64,000 nt of DNA from the NCBI GenBank assembly GCA_011050675.1, contig DRFI01000031.1, forward strand, positions 124,001 to 188,000. Reading direction: 5' to 3'. The position numbers and the translations under genes were made by a program. The notes beneath the pieces were generated by a model that was not told the DNA's origin, ran no database searches, and worked only from the letters and a program-made list of their open reading frames with translations. Position 1 is the stretch's first letter, and every line of letters begins with the position of its first letter. Origin of the DNA: Maribacter sp. Its GTDB lineage: Bacteria > Bacteroidota > Bacteroidia > Flavobacteriales > Flavobacteriaceae. This document shows, one piece after another, positions 17,987-26,812 of the stretch.

Positions 17987-20416
17987 ATGAAAAATATAAA
18001 TTTCGCCTTTTTTCTAATGATAATAATTGGGATGGAAGCACATGGGCAAATGCCCGAAGGTAATATAGATAATCTTCCTGTAAGAGAGCATACTATAACC
18101 TTACGTGAAGCTAGTGTAAACAAAGCAGGAAAAAATGTTATGGGAATGACCGTTAATGGAACAATTCCGGGTCCTACCTTAGAATTTACCGAAGGGGAAT
18201 ACGCTGTTATTTATGTAAAAAATGAAATGAGCGTAGAAACATCCGTGCATTGGCATGGGCTCTTACTTCCTAATTTCTATGACGGAGTTCCTTATTTAAA
18301 TACTCCGCCCATAGAACCTGGGCACACACAGAAATATGAATTTCCTGTTAGACAATCTGGCACCTACTGGTATCACTCTCATACAATGCTACAAGAGCAA
18401 AGTGGTGTGTATGGTTCAATTGTTATTCAGCCTAAAGAAAAGATGTTGGACTATGACAGCGAATTGGTGTTGCTTTTATCGGATTGGACTAATGAAAAGC
18501 CAATTAACGTACTTAGAAATCTTAAAAGAGGAAATGAATGGTACGGTATTAAAAAAGGAACGGCAACACCATTAAACCAAGTAATTGCACGTAGGGCTTT
18601 TGGAGCTCAATTAAACTTTTGGAGTCAGCGTATGGAAGGTGCAGATATAGCTGATGTGTATTACCCGGCATTTTTGATTAATGGAGAAGAAAGTGTGGAA
18701 TATCCAGAGTTTAAAGCTGGAGAGAAAATAAGGCTGCGAATCATTAATGGCGCTGCCTCTACTTCATTTTGGATGAGTTTTGGTGGTGAAACACCTGTAT
18801 TGGTCTCATCTGATGGATTAGATGTAGTCCCTGTTAAAAGGAACAAAACTTTCATTGGAGTAGCTGAAACATATGATTTCATTGTAACTGTACCGCAAGA
18901 GGGTAAAATGGAGTATAGAATTACTGCTCAAGACGGATCTGGACAGGCATCTGCTTATATAGGCAAAGGAACAGTTCTGCCTGCTATGGATATTCCTAAG
19001 CCAGACAAAATAGGTATGATGCAAAAAATGGCGAAAATGGATATGAAAATGGGTGCACACGCCTTAAAATATCGCCCAAGCAAAGATGAACGTTTTGAAA
19101 TGAAGGAGGAATATGGGATGCAAATGGATAATATGCAAGGTGTGAATGATGATACTAAGATGAATCATTCTACAATGCCTGGAATGAATATGAGCAAACC
19201 AAAAGATTCCATGGGAATGACGAAAATGGATATGAAAATGGATCATTCCAAAATGGGGGAAATGGGCATGAATAACGACAGTACCGTTTCTGATATGAAA
19301 TCTCATATGTCTAAAGATGCTGCATCTATGGATAACTTTAAAATAGAGGATGCGAAGATGGGGAATATGGAAGGGATGAAAATGGAGGGGATGGATATGT
19401 TTGCCGAGTATAATTACGATTATTTAAAATCGCCCAACAAAACGATTTATAATAAGGATGTTCCTGTCAAGAAAATATTACTAAACCTTACAGGGAATAT
19501 GAATCGCTACATCTGGAGTATGAACGGTGTACCAATTTCTGAAACAGATAAAATTAAGATTAGTAGCAAAGAAGTAACGCGTATTACTTTTAATAACCTG
19601 ACGATGATGCATCACCCAATGCATTTACATGGACATTTCTTTAGGGTGCTTAATGAGAATGGAGAATACTCTCCATTAAAGCATACAGTAAATGTTCCGC
19701 CTATGCAAAAGGTAACAATTGAGTTTTATGGAAACAACGGGGATGAAGTTGGAGATTGGTTTTTTCATTGTCATATTCTTTATCATATGATGGGTGGTAT
19801 GGCTCGTATTATGAGTTATGATACTCCAAGAGATCCAAGAATGAACGAATTTCCTGTTTCAAAAATTGTAGAAGAAACCAATAAATGGTACTCATGGGGA
19901 ATGGTAGATGTGGCGTCACATACTACAGGTTTTAATTTAATGACCTCAAATATTAGAAATCAGTTTAATGCCTCTTTTGAATATGGATGGAATGAAAATC
20001 TAGAAGGAGAATTTACTTATGAGCGCTATTTACATGATTATTTGCGAGTATTTGGAGGTGTTAATATTGAGAATGAAACAGGGGATAGCTTAAATGAATT
20101 TAATACGACAGCAGTTGTTGGATTACGTTATTTAACGCCTTACTTATTTAATTTAGATGTGCGAGTGGATAATAAATTAAGACCAAGAATTGGTGTTGGA
20201 CGTAGTGTAATGATATTCCCTAAACTATCCGTCTTCGGTTACTATGAATACCAAATAGATTTAGGTTTCGTGAACGACCTACCTATAAATAAAGACTTTA
20301 CATCAGAAACGGTCTGGAGCACTGGTGCAGAATATATGCTTTCAAGAAATTTTTCACTAATGGGTAGCTATGACAATAGGTATGGTGCTGGTGGTGGATT
20401 ATCAATACGATTTTAA
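17987..20416 (+). CDS. CopA-type multicopper oxidase with C-terminal CopB-like barrel
   Basis: The 809-residue exported protein has all four copper-site motifs: HWHG (88-91), YHSH (129-132), HPMHLHGH (about 542) and HCHILYHMMGGM (about 592). It should oxidise Cu(I) to less toxic Cu(II). A Met-rich region (about 343-475) has repeated MNMS, MDMKM and MDHSKM motifs for copper capture. After the oxidase core, about residues 635-809 show alternating aromatic strands (FEYGWNENLEGEFTYERYL, AVVGLRYLTPYLFNLDVRV, ending GGGLSIRF) like the CopB outer-membrane barrel, normally a separate protein. The fusion is read from sequence; the membrane role of the tail is inferred. Confidence 0.9.
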   Translation: MKNINFAFFLMIIIGMEAHGQMPEGNIDNLPVREHTITLREASVNKAGKNVMGMTVNGTIPGPTLEFTEGEYAVIYVKNEMSVETSVHWHGLLLPNFYDGVPYLNTPPIEPGHTQKYEFPVRQSGTYWYHSHTMLQEQSGVYGSIVIQPKEKMLDYDSELVLLLSDWTNEKPINVLRNLKRGNEWYGIKKGTATPLNQVIARRAFGAQLNFWSQRMEGADIADVYYPAFLINGEESVEYPEFKAGEKIRLRIINGAASTSFWMSFGGETPVLVSSDGLDVVPVKRNKTFIGVAETYDFIVTVPQEGKMEYRITAQDGSGQASAYIGKGTVLPAMDIPKPDKIGMMQKMAKMDMKMGAHALKYRPSKDERFEMKEEYGMQMDNMQGVNDDTKMNHSTMPGMNMSKPKDSMGMTKMDMKMDHSKMGEMGMNNDSTVSDMKSHMSKDAASMDNFKIEDAKMGNMEGMKMEGMDMFAEYNYDYLKSPNKTIYNKDVPVKKILLNLTGNMNRYIWSMNGVPISETDKIKISSKEVTRITFNNLTMMHHPMHLHGHFFRVLNENGEYSPLKHTVNVPPMQKVTIEFYGNNGDEVGDWFFHCHILYHMMGGMARIMSYDTPRDPRMNEFPVSKIVEETNKWYSWGMVDVASHTTGFNLMTSNIRNQFNASFEYGWNENLEGEFTYERYLHDYLRVFGGVNIENETGDSLNEFNTTAVVGLRYLTPYLFNLDVRVDNKLRPRIGVGRSVMIFPKLSVFGYYEYQIDLGFVNDLPINKDFTSETVWSTGAEYMLSRNFSLMGSYDNRYGAGGGLSIRF

Positions 20417-20463
20417 TCAAAATTTTATCAAACACACAATATATAATTTAAAAAACGAATATT

Positions 20464-21033
20464 ATGAAAACAGTAAAAAGAAGTATAGCTACGATTACAC
20501 TTGCAACAATAATGGTAGTATCAGTCTCTTGTAAAGATGAGAAAAAGGGTGCCGAAGTAACCCCTATAGAAAAAGAAATGAATGACACTAAAGCAACTTC
20601 GATGAGTGCTTCAGAAGATGTAAAAGCTGAAGCTATTCTTTCGGATTATTTTAATCTGAAAGATGCATTGGTCGCAGATGATAATAGTAAAGCAAAGCAA
20701 TCAGGTTTACTATTGTCTAAATCTTTACAATCGCTTGATATAGCGAATTATGATAATAAAAACGAGCTTAAAGATATAATTGAAGATGCCAACGAACATG
20801 CAGAGCATATAAGCGAAAGTGATATTGATCATCAACGTGAACATTTTAAAATTTTGAGTAAAGATTTAATCGATATGGTTGCAGTAACCGGAACTAAAGT
20901 GACATTGTATGAGCAGTATTGCCCTATGTACGATGGTGGCTCCGCTTGGTTGAGTACTAAAGAAGAAGTTAGAAACCCATATTACGGTAGTCAAATGTTG
21001 ACTTGTGGTAAAGTACAACGTGAAATTAATTAA
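20464..21033 (+). CDS. DUF3347 lipoprotein of the copper block
   Basis: The 189-residue protein has a lipoprotein signal ending SVSC (Cys23) and a helical DUF3347 domain closing with YEQYCPMYDGGSAWLS and NPYYGSQMLTCG. The same domain, with the same CPM...WLS...NPYY...MLTCG signature, forms the C-terminal end of the CusB-type adaptor later in this block. The conserved Cys and Met residues suggest a periplasmic or surface Cu(I) carrier. The next gene begins directly after its stop. Confidence 0.85.
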   Translation: MKTVKRSIATITLATIMVVSVSCKDEKKGAEVTPIEKEMNDTKATSMSASEDVKAEAILSDYFNLKDALVADDNSKAKQSGLLLSKSLQSLDIANYDNKNELKDIIEDANEHAEHISESDIDHQREHFKILSKDLIDMVAVTGTKVTLYEQYCPMYDGGSAWLSTKEEVRNPYYGSQMLTCGKVQREIN

Positions 21034-21489
21034 TTGAAGATTTTTAAAATTATAACAGCGGTTCTTTTGGTTGGGTTTTTAGGGATTCAGTTTTTTCCTA
21101 CTACCCAAAACGAAAGCGATACAGTTCCAATAACCGATTTTGTATTGGTTAATACTGTGCCGAAAAGTGTTAAGGAAAAGCTCGAAATTTCCTGTTATGA
21201 TTGTCATAGTAATAATACCCAATACCCATGGTATAATAAGATGCAGCCAGTCGCTTGGTTTTTGAAGGACCATATTAAGAAAGGTAAAGAAGAGCTAAAT
21301 TTTAATGAATGGACAACCTATTCTAATAGAAGAAAGGTTAGTAAGCTGCGATCTATTATAAAACAGATCGAGAGTGCTGAAATGCCACTTTATAGTTACA
21401 CACTTGTCCACAGAGAAGCCATTTTCTCGGAAGAGGATAAATTAATGGTGATTAACTATATGAAGAGTTTAAAAGATAGTATAGAATAA
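21034..21489 (+). CDS. Haem-binding domain protein with a CxxCH motif
   Basis: The 151-residue protein begins at a TTG immediately after the previous stop. An N-terminal hydrophobic helix (ITAVLLVGFLGIQFF) anchors or exports it. SCYDCHSNN is a c-type haem attachment motif, and QYPWYNKMQPVAWFLKDHIKKG with RKVSKLRSIIKQIE matches the Bacteroidota haem-binding domain family. It may carry electrons or sense redox state near the oxidase, but its partner is unknown. It is co-directional with, and contiguous to, the DUF3347 gene. Confidence 0.82.
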   Translation: MKIFKIITAVLLVGFLGIQFFPTTQNESDTVPITDFVLVNTVPKSVKEKLEISCYDCHSNNTQYPWYNKMQPVAWFLKDHIKKGKEELNFNEWTTYSNRRKVSKLRSIIKQIESAEMPLYSYTLVHREAIFSEEDKLMVINYMKSLKDSIE

Positions 21490-21492
21490 AGT

Positions 21493-21553
21493 CCTGATGT
21501 AGGAAGTGGAGTTATATGTTAATGGTTAGTGTTTAACCACTTCCTTACTCAGG
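21493..21553 (+). repeat. 61-nt inverted repeat between copper-block genes
   Basis: AGGAAGTGG (21501-21509) pairs with CCACTTCCT (21537-21545), and flanking CCTGA (21493) pairs with TCAGG (21549-21553) across a small internal loop. The long stem fills most of the 97-base gap between the haem-binding and DUF305 genes. It could be an mRNA stability or attenuation element, or a remnant of a small palindromic repeat. Confidence 0.6.
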
Positions 21554-21586
21554 CATTAAAAGACATGATAATAAAAATTATAAAAA

Positions 21587-22078
21587 ATGAAAAAAGTAGA
21601 AAATGTAAGTAATGAAATGAGTGATAATAATTATACAAAGTTTGTATTAATGCTCGTAGCATCGTTCGTGGCAATGTACATAACTATGTACTTGAATACA
21701 TATGCTATAGACCATGTATATTTTAGCCTTACAAGATTTTATATGAGCTGTTTAGGTATTTCGACAATGGCAATTATAATGTTTGTGGCAATGCGCAATA
21801 TGTATAAAAGTAAAAAAAAGAATATAGCGATAGTTGCAGGTAGTGTTTTGCTGTTTGTAAGCGCATTAGGATTGGTACGAACACAGGCACCTATCGTAGG
21901 CGATATTTTATGGATGAAAGCAATGATTCCGCATCATTCAATTGCCATTTTAACAAGTGAACGAGCAGATATACAAGATCCTGAAGTAAAAAAATTGGCT
22001 AACGATATTATCAAAGCTCAGAAACGGGAAATTGAAGAAATGAAGGCGATGATTCAACGTCTCGAAAACAAAAAATAA
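21587..22078 (+). CDS. DUF305 domain membrane protein
   Basis: The 163-residue protein has three hydrophobic segments (about residues 20-40, 50-70 and 80-100) followed by the DUF305 signature MKAMIPHHSIAILTSERA and a helical EVKKLANDIIKAQKREIEEMKAMI. DUF305 proteins belong to a ferritin-like helical family often found with copper genes, and the vicinal His pair plus Met may bind metal. The gene lies 8 bases before the CusB-type gene and is in the same operon. Its exact activity is unknown. Confidence 0.85.
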   Translation: MKKVENVSNEMSDNNYTKFVLMLVASFVAMYITMYLNTYAIDHVYFSLTRFYMSCLGISTMAIIMFVAMRNMYKSKKKNIAIVAGSVLLFVSALGLVRTQAPIVGDILWMKAMIPHHSIAILTSERADIQDPEVKKLANDIIKAQKREIEEMKAMIQRLENKK

Positions 22079-22086
22079 TTTTTAGT

Positions 22087-23856
22087 ATGAAAAAGAACAT
22101 CCTTTACTTAGGAATTGCAGTAATCTTAGGGCTACTGTGTGGTTATTTGATATTCGGCAATAATTCAGATTCTACCAATGCAGAAGTGACAAATGAACAT
22201 AACCATTCGGAGGTTTCAACTAATGAAATGTGGACGTGCTCTATGCATCCACAGATTATGTTGCCAGAGTTTGGTAATTGCCCTATTTGTGGAATGGATT
22301 TGATTCCTGCTGATGTTGGTGGGGAAGTTCTTGCTGTAAATGAAATTAAAATGACTGCAAATGCAATGGCATTAGCAAATATTGAAACTACCATTGTAGG
22401 AAATCTTGCAGACGGTGATACTAATAAGATAATTTCACTTTCAGGAAAGATTGCGGTAAACAAAGAGACCAATGCTGTCCAAGCAAGCTATTTTGATGGT
22501 CGTTTAGAGCGTTTGAATGTCAACTACGAGGGTCAAAAAGTAAAGCGAGGTCAATTATTGGCAACAATTTACGCACCTAACCTTGTTGCGGCACAACAAG
22601 AACTTCTTACTACAGCATCATTAAAAGAGTCTCAACCAGCATTGTATAATGCGGTTAGAAATAAATTGAAACTTTGGAAGCTTTCAGAGAGTCAAATAAA
22701 CGCTATAGAATCTTCTGGAAAAGTTCGCGATAATTTTTCCATTTACGCTACAGTTTCAGGAACGGTCTCAGAGTTAATGGCAAAAGAGGGGGACTATGTA
22801 AAGCAGGGTCAACCAATTTTAGAAGTAACCAATTTAAATTCTGTTTGGGCGGAGTTTGATGCTTACGAAAATCAAATTTCTAATTTTAAAGTTGGGCAGA
22901 AAATCAAGGTGTTAACTAACGCCTATGCTAAAGAATTTGAAGCAACAATATCTTTTGTTGACCCTATGTTGAACAATGCAAAACGTACAGTAATAGTAAG
23001 GGCTATTCTTAAAAATCAAGAAAACCTGTTCAAACCAGGAATGTTTGTAACTGGTAAACTTACTAGAGAAGTTGACGTAAATGATGAAATGATTAACGTC
23101 CCTGCAAGTGCCGTGATGTGGACAGGGGAAAGATCATTGGTTTATGTAAAAACAAATTCAAGCGAGCCAGTCTTTGAAATGCGAGAAGTAACTATTGATA
23201 ATCGAAGTGGTGAAAATTTTACGATTTCAAAAGGTTTGCAAAATGGCGAGGAGATTGTTACTAATGGTACGTTTACCATGGATGCTGCAGCACAATTGCA
23301 GGGTAAAAAATCCATGATGAATAAAACGGGAGGCAAGACAATGACTGGTCATGAACATCACATGGGTATGGAATCGACAAATGATGAAATGGAATCATCT
23401 CATATTATGAAGATGGAATTGCCAGAAACTTTTCAAAATAATTTTTCAAAATCATTAAATGAATATTTGAAAATGAAAGATGCCTTTGTGGCTGGTAATG
23501 CTACGCAGGTTGCATCATTAGCAAAAGTGGCAAGTTCCAAATTCAAGACATTGTTAGTGAAAGACTTAGGGGAAATGGAGCAAGTACATTTACAAAAGAG
23601 TATAGAAATGTTCAATGCTATTGGCAATAGTCTGGACCTAGATGAACAACGAACTCATTTAGTGATTTTAAATGAGAACGTAGTTGCTATTGCTATGAAC
23701 CTTCAATCGTCTTCAGAAACGCTATATGTTCAAGAGTGCCCAATGGCTAATGAAAATAAAGGTGCTAAATGGCTAAGTACGGAAAAAGAAATTAGGAACC
23801 CATATTATGATAGTGGTATGTTGACCTGTGGTAGTGTTGTAAAGGTTATTCAATAG
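22087..23856 (+). CDS. cusB: CusB-type RND periplasmic adaptor with metal-binding and DUF3347 domains
   Basis: The 589-residue adaptor links the CusA-type pump to the outer channel. An N-terminal membrane anchor (about residues 4-24) precedes a heavy-metal-binding domain with WTCSMHPQI and GNCPICGMDLIP (about residues 49-76). The membrane-fusion core follows: barrel-sandwich halves at YFDGRLERLNVNYEGQKVKRG and SIYATVSGTVSELMAKEGDY, then the beta-barrel. A His/Met-rich linker (TGHEHHMGMES) leads to a C-terminal DUF3347 domain (about residues 455-589) like the separate lipoprotein in this block. It is unusual that the adaptor lies five genes after the pump. Confidence 0.93.
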   Translation: MKKNILYLGIAVILGLLCGYLIFGNNSDSTNAEVTNEHNHSEVSTNEMWTCSMHPQIMLPEFGNCPICGMDLIPADVGGEVLAVNEIKMTANAMALANIETTIVGNLADGDTNKIISLSGKIAVNKETNAVQASYFDGRLERLNVNYEGQKVKRGQLLATIYAPNLVAAQQELLTTASLKESQPALYNAVRNKLKLWKLSESQINAIESSGKVRDNFSIYATVSGTVSELMAKEGDYVKQGQPILEVTNLNSVWAEFDAYENQISNFKVGQKIKVLTNAYAKEFEATISFVDPMLNNAKRTVIVRAILKNQENLFKPGMFVTGKLTREVDVNDEMINVPASAVMWTGERSLVYVKTNSSEPVFEMREVTIDNRSGENFTISKGLQNGEEIVTNGTFTMDAAAQLQGKKSMMNKTGGKTMTGHEHHMGMESTNDEMESSHIMKMELPETFQNNFSKSLNEYLKMKDAFVAGNATQVASLAKVASSKFKTLLVKDLGEMEQVHLQKSIEMFNAIGNSLDLDEQRTHLVILNENVVAIAMNLQSSSETLYVQECPMANENKGAKWLSTEKEIRNPYYDSGMLTCGSVVKVIQ

Positions 23857-23882
23857 TCCGTTGGAATTAATCAGGAGCTTAA

Positions 23883-24713
23883 ATAAAAAAACTAATTAAA
23901 GAATCTATAGGGGCAATTTTGGTTCAATTACAACGTCAGAAAGCTGAAGCATTAATAAGAAAGGGAATTAGTTTCAATGTTAAAAACGAACTGAAATTAA
24001 GTGATCGTTTAATGCGTGCTGCCCTTTTAAAAAACGTTGAAAAAAAGAAGGATTTCAATGTTCTTGCTGAATACCATGAAAATTTCTGGAAGGAAACAGG
24101 TAGGAAATATTTTTTGGAGAAGGAGAATATATTACAAGATTTTTTCTTACCAAAATGCTTACCTGTATTTGAGAAGCTTCAAAATTTATTAAATGATAAA
24201 TCTCAAAATTTTCATACTATTGTGGAGATTGGAACAGGTACTGGAGATGTTCTTAATTACTTGAGTACCGAATTTCCGCAAATCGATAGATTCGTAGGAA
24301 TTGATTTGAGTGTTGAGCAAATTGATTTCAACAAGAAAAAATATGAACAAAATATTAAAACGGAATTTGTGGTTACAGATGGTTTTGATTGGGCAAAATA
24401 AAATGGAACTAGTAATATGATTTTCTTTACTTCAGGTGGTGTACTTGAATATTTTACAGAGCAACGATTACAGGCATTTTTTTCTTATTTAAACAAATTA
24501 GGATCGACAATTTTTATTGCTATAGAACCTATTGGAAATAATATTGATTTTACTAAGAACCCCAGTTCTCAGCCTTATGGTGTAGAGAGATCATTTTCGC
24601 ATGATCATGCTAGACTTTTTAAAAACGCTGGATTTAATTTATGGCACCAATCTAAAGTAGAAGGTTATCAAAACGAAGCTTATTTTGGAGTTTTTCGAGC
24701 TGAAAATAAGTAA
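23883..24713 (+). pseudogene. Broken SAM-dependent methyltransferase gene
   Basis: Two open segments, 23919-24401 and 24417-24713, lie in the same frame and are separated only by TAA (24399-24401). Read through that stop, they give one protein with motif I (IVEIGTGTGDVLNYLS), FVGIDLS, DGFDWAK, then FFTSGGVLEYF and FSHDHARLFKNAGF. The frame is also open back to 23883, where an AGGAG 5 bases upstream faces ATA, as if an original ATG start (IKKLIKESIGAIL) had been lost. Two lesions make a pseudogene more likely than a sequencing error. The methyl acceptor is unknown. It follows the copper block directly. Confidence 0.82.
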
Positions 24714-24792
24714 TTTTTATTAGGCGATTATACTGGAGTATTTAATAAAAAAGAATCAAACGAGAATTAGAAATTTATTGATAAAAACAAAA

Positions 24793-25528
24793 ATGATCAA
24801 TTTTTTGAAAAATTACGAAATATGGGTGTTTTTAGTGCTTGCTCCAATGCTAAATTTTGTTATAACTTAAGCTAAGAGCAAAGGTATAATAGATTTTTTC
24901 CCTTAAAGGTAATGAAGGTATAAAGAATTTATTTAGACCTATGCTAGTTTGGAAAATTCATCCAAAGTGGTATTTATTTAGTTTACTGTTCGCATTTACA
25001 ATAGGTTTAATGACATTATCAGTTAAAGCCTTGTATCATGGGGATATGTCTTTTCTCTCCTTTGATGTATATATCCCAACCTTAAAATTTACGCTGTTCT
25101 TATTGTCATGGGCATTTCTGGGTGAAGTTGTATGGATTGGGTATGCATTTCGTGAACTATCAAAAATTACTAAACCGTTTTATGCAACTCAAATTATCGG
25201 TTTTGTATGGTCTTTATGGTGGCTTCCGTTGGTTTATATAAATGTTGGTGTAATTGAAGACCTTCCCGTATGACCATTGTTTTTAAACATGATGGGAGCT
25301 GTTGGTATGTGTGCTATCGTATATTCAAAAACCAAGAGTGGAATATGTGTGTTAGTAATACAGTCGATGTTAAATATGTCTCTTGTTTTGTTGCCGATTT
25401 TACCAGATGCGGGTGACTATACCTATACCATATTTGCGGTTCTATACTTTCTAATAATGTTGGTCTTTATGTACTTTATGCCACCGAAGTTAAATTTCGA
25501 ATCATCGAATAAATTAAAACACGTTTAA
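24793..25528 (+). pseudogene. Decayed CPBP-family membrane protein gene
   Basis: Three pieces rebuild one CPBP (CAAX protease/bacteriocin-processing) protein. ATG at 24793 opens INFLKNYEIWVFLVLAPMLN and is stopped by TAA at 24868. The frame changes at a T-run near 24894, after which the reading resumes as SLKGNEGIKNLFRPMLVW. A TGA at 25271-25273 then interrupts an otherwise continuous frame (ending PV, resuming PLFLNMMGAVGM). The core GEVVWIGYAFREL and FVWSLWWLPL resemble CPBP motifs EExxxR and the HxxP helix, but the first Glu is Gly and the His is Trp, so catalysis was probably lost before the frame was. Confidence 0.8.
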
Positions 25529-25555
25529 GAAGCAAATTACCTATATAAATATTAT

Positions 25556-26596
25556 CTAGACAGGTAATTTGTCAGCATTTGTTTTTTGCTTCTTTTTTAA
25601 TTTAGCGTTAGCATTTAATTGCTTCATAATACTATTGGCTAAAAATTTCGCCAAATTTACTGGAACAGCGTTACCAATCATTTTATAGCCGGCAGCTACT
25701 TTCTTGTAATGAAAAACAAAATCATTAGGAAAGGTTTGTATTCTTCCACATTCTCTAACACTTAGCCTTCTGTAAAGGTGTTCTTTACCAGGAACAAAGA
25801 CACGCACGTCTTTCTCTATAAGCTTCATTTTAGGAGCCTGTGGGTGTATTGGTGCATGTCTTCCACCTGCTTGTATAGTAAAAGATTGCTCATCCCAATT
25901 ACGAACACGATTTCTGGACATGTACATGGTAGAGAATCCACCAATCATATACTCATGATTTGGAACAGGGCATTTATTACCATTCGTATTATTAAACTCC
26001 AAAGCAGGTAAAGCTTTTTTTTGTAAATCTGCTATTGCAGTTTCAAGTGTTATTTTAGGAAAGGTCTCTGTTGGGAATTCATATTTAAAGTTTAAATCTT
26101 TTCTGATTCCAATAAAGAAAATCCGCTTTCTGTCTTGTGGTACATTATAATCAGATGCATTTAGCATTTGAAAGGAAAGGTCATATCCTATACCTGCATT
26201 TTTTAAAAGATTTTTAATGCCATCAAGTGCTGTGCTATGTTTATTGATAAGCATGCCACTCACGTTTTCTGCTAAAAAAAACTTTGGTTGCTTTGCTTCC
26301 AATATTCTAATAAAATCATAGAACAATTGGCCTCTTTTATCTTGAATACCTCTTGCCGCACCAGCTGCACTCCAACTTTGGCAAGGTGGACCTCCAATTA
26401 TACCATCACAATCTGGTACTTCATCTGCGGGGATATCTACAATACTTCTTTTGTCGAATTTAGTATTGGGATGATTTTTTTCATAAGTCTCCCAAATATC
26501 TTTGTCATACTCATTTGCCCAGATTACATTAAAGCCAGCTTGTTCAAAACCAAGATCTAGTCCGCCTGCTCCAGCAAAAAATGACACTACTTTCAT
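25556..26596 (-). CDS. dcm: DNA (cytosine-5-)-methyltransferase
   Basis: The 346-residue enzyme methylates C5 of cytosine in DNA. Conserved motifs appear in order: I (FFAGAGGLDLGFEQAGF, residues 6-22), IV (GGPPCQSWSAAG with catalytic Cys72), VI (AENVSGM, about 109), VIII (QDRKRIFFIG, about 154), a target-recognition region, and IX-X (ECGRIQTFPNDF, GNAVP). The length is typical of a Type II modification enzyme. A PLD-fold protein is encoded 216 bases upstream on the same strand, which suggests a restriction partner. The recognition sequence cannot be inferred. Immediately beyond its stop lies the decayed CPBP gene. Confidence 0.95.
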   Translation of the reverse strand: MKVVSFFAGAGGLDLGFEQAGFNVIWANEYDKDIWETYEKNHPNTKFDKRSIVDIPADEVPDCDGIIGGPPCQSWSAAGAARGIQDKRGQLFYDFIRILEAKQPKFFLAENVSGMLINKHSTALDGIKNLLKNAGIGYDLSFQMLNASDYNVPQDRKRIFFIGIRKDLNFKYEFPTETFPKITLETAIADLQKKALPALEFNNTNGNKCPVPNHEYMIGGFSTMYMSRNRVRNWDEQSFTIQAGGRHAPIHPQAPKMKLIEKDVRVFVPGKEHLYRRLSVRECGRIQTFPNDFVFHYKKVAAGYKMIGNAVPVNLAKFLANSIMKQLNANAKLKKKQKTNADKLPV

Positions 26597-26812
26597 TCTG
26601 TTATTCTTTTAACTTAAGTCTTTTATGAAGACTCGTGTAAGTGATTTAATCAATTATATAATCGGCTTATAAGACTTGAAAATTATCTTTTGGCAATGCT
26701 ACACTACCGATATGGATACTATATTGACAAAAATACATTTTAGATATTCAAATAGCTTTTATCGAATACTAAAATTATAGTTTAGAGGTTGAAAATGGGA
26801 CTTTATAATCAC

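Noticed and set aside
19064..19306. Minus-strand His-rich frame inside the multicopper oxidase gene
   Set aside because: The His codons are only the reverse of Met codons in the Met-rich loop.
25778..26560. Plus-strand frames opposite the DNA methyltransferase
   Set aside because: They lie wholly within a gene with all its motifs and have no recognisable content.
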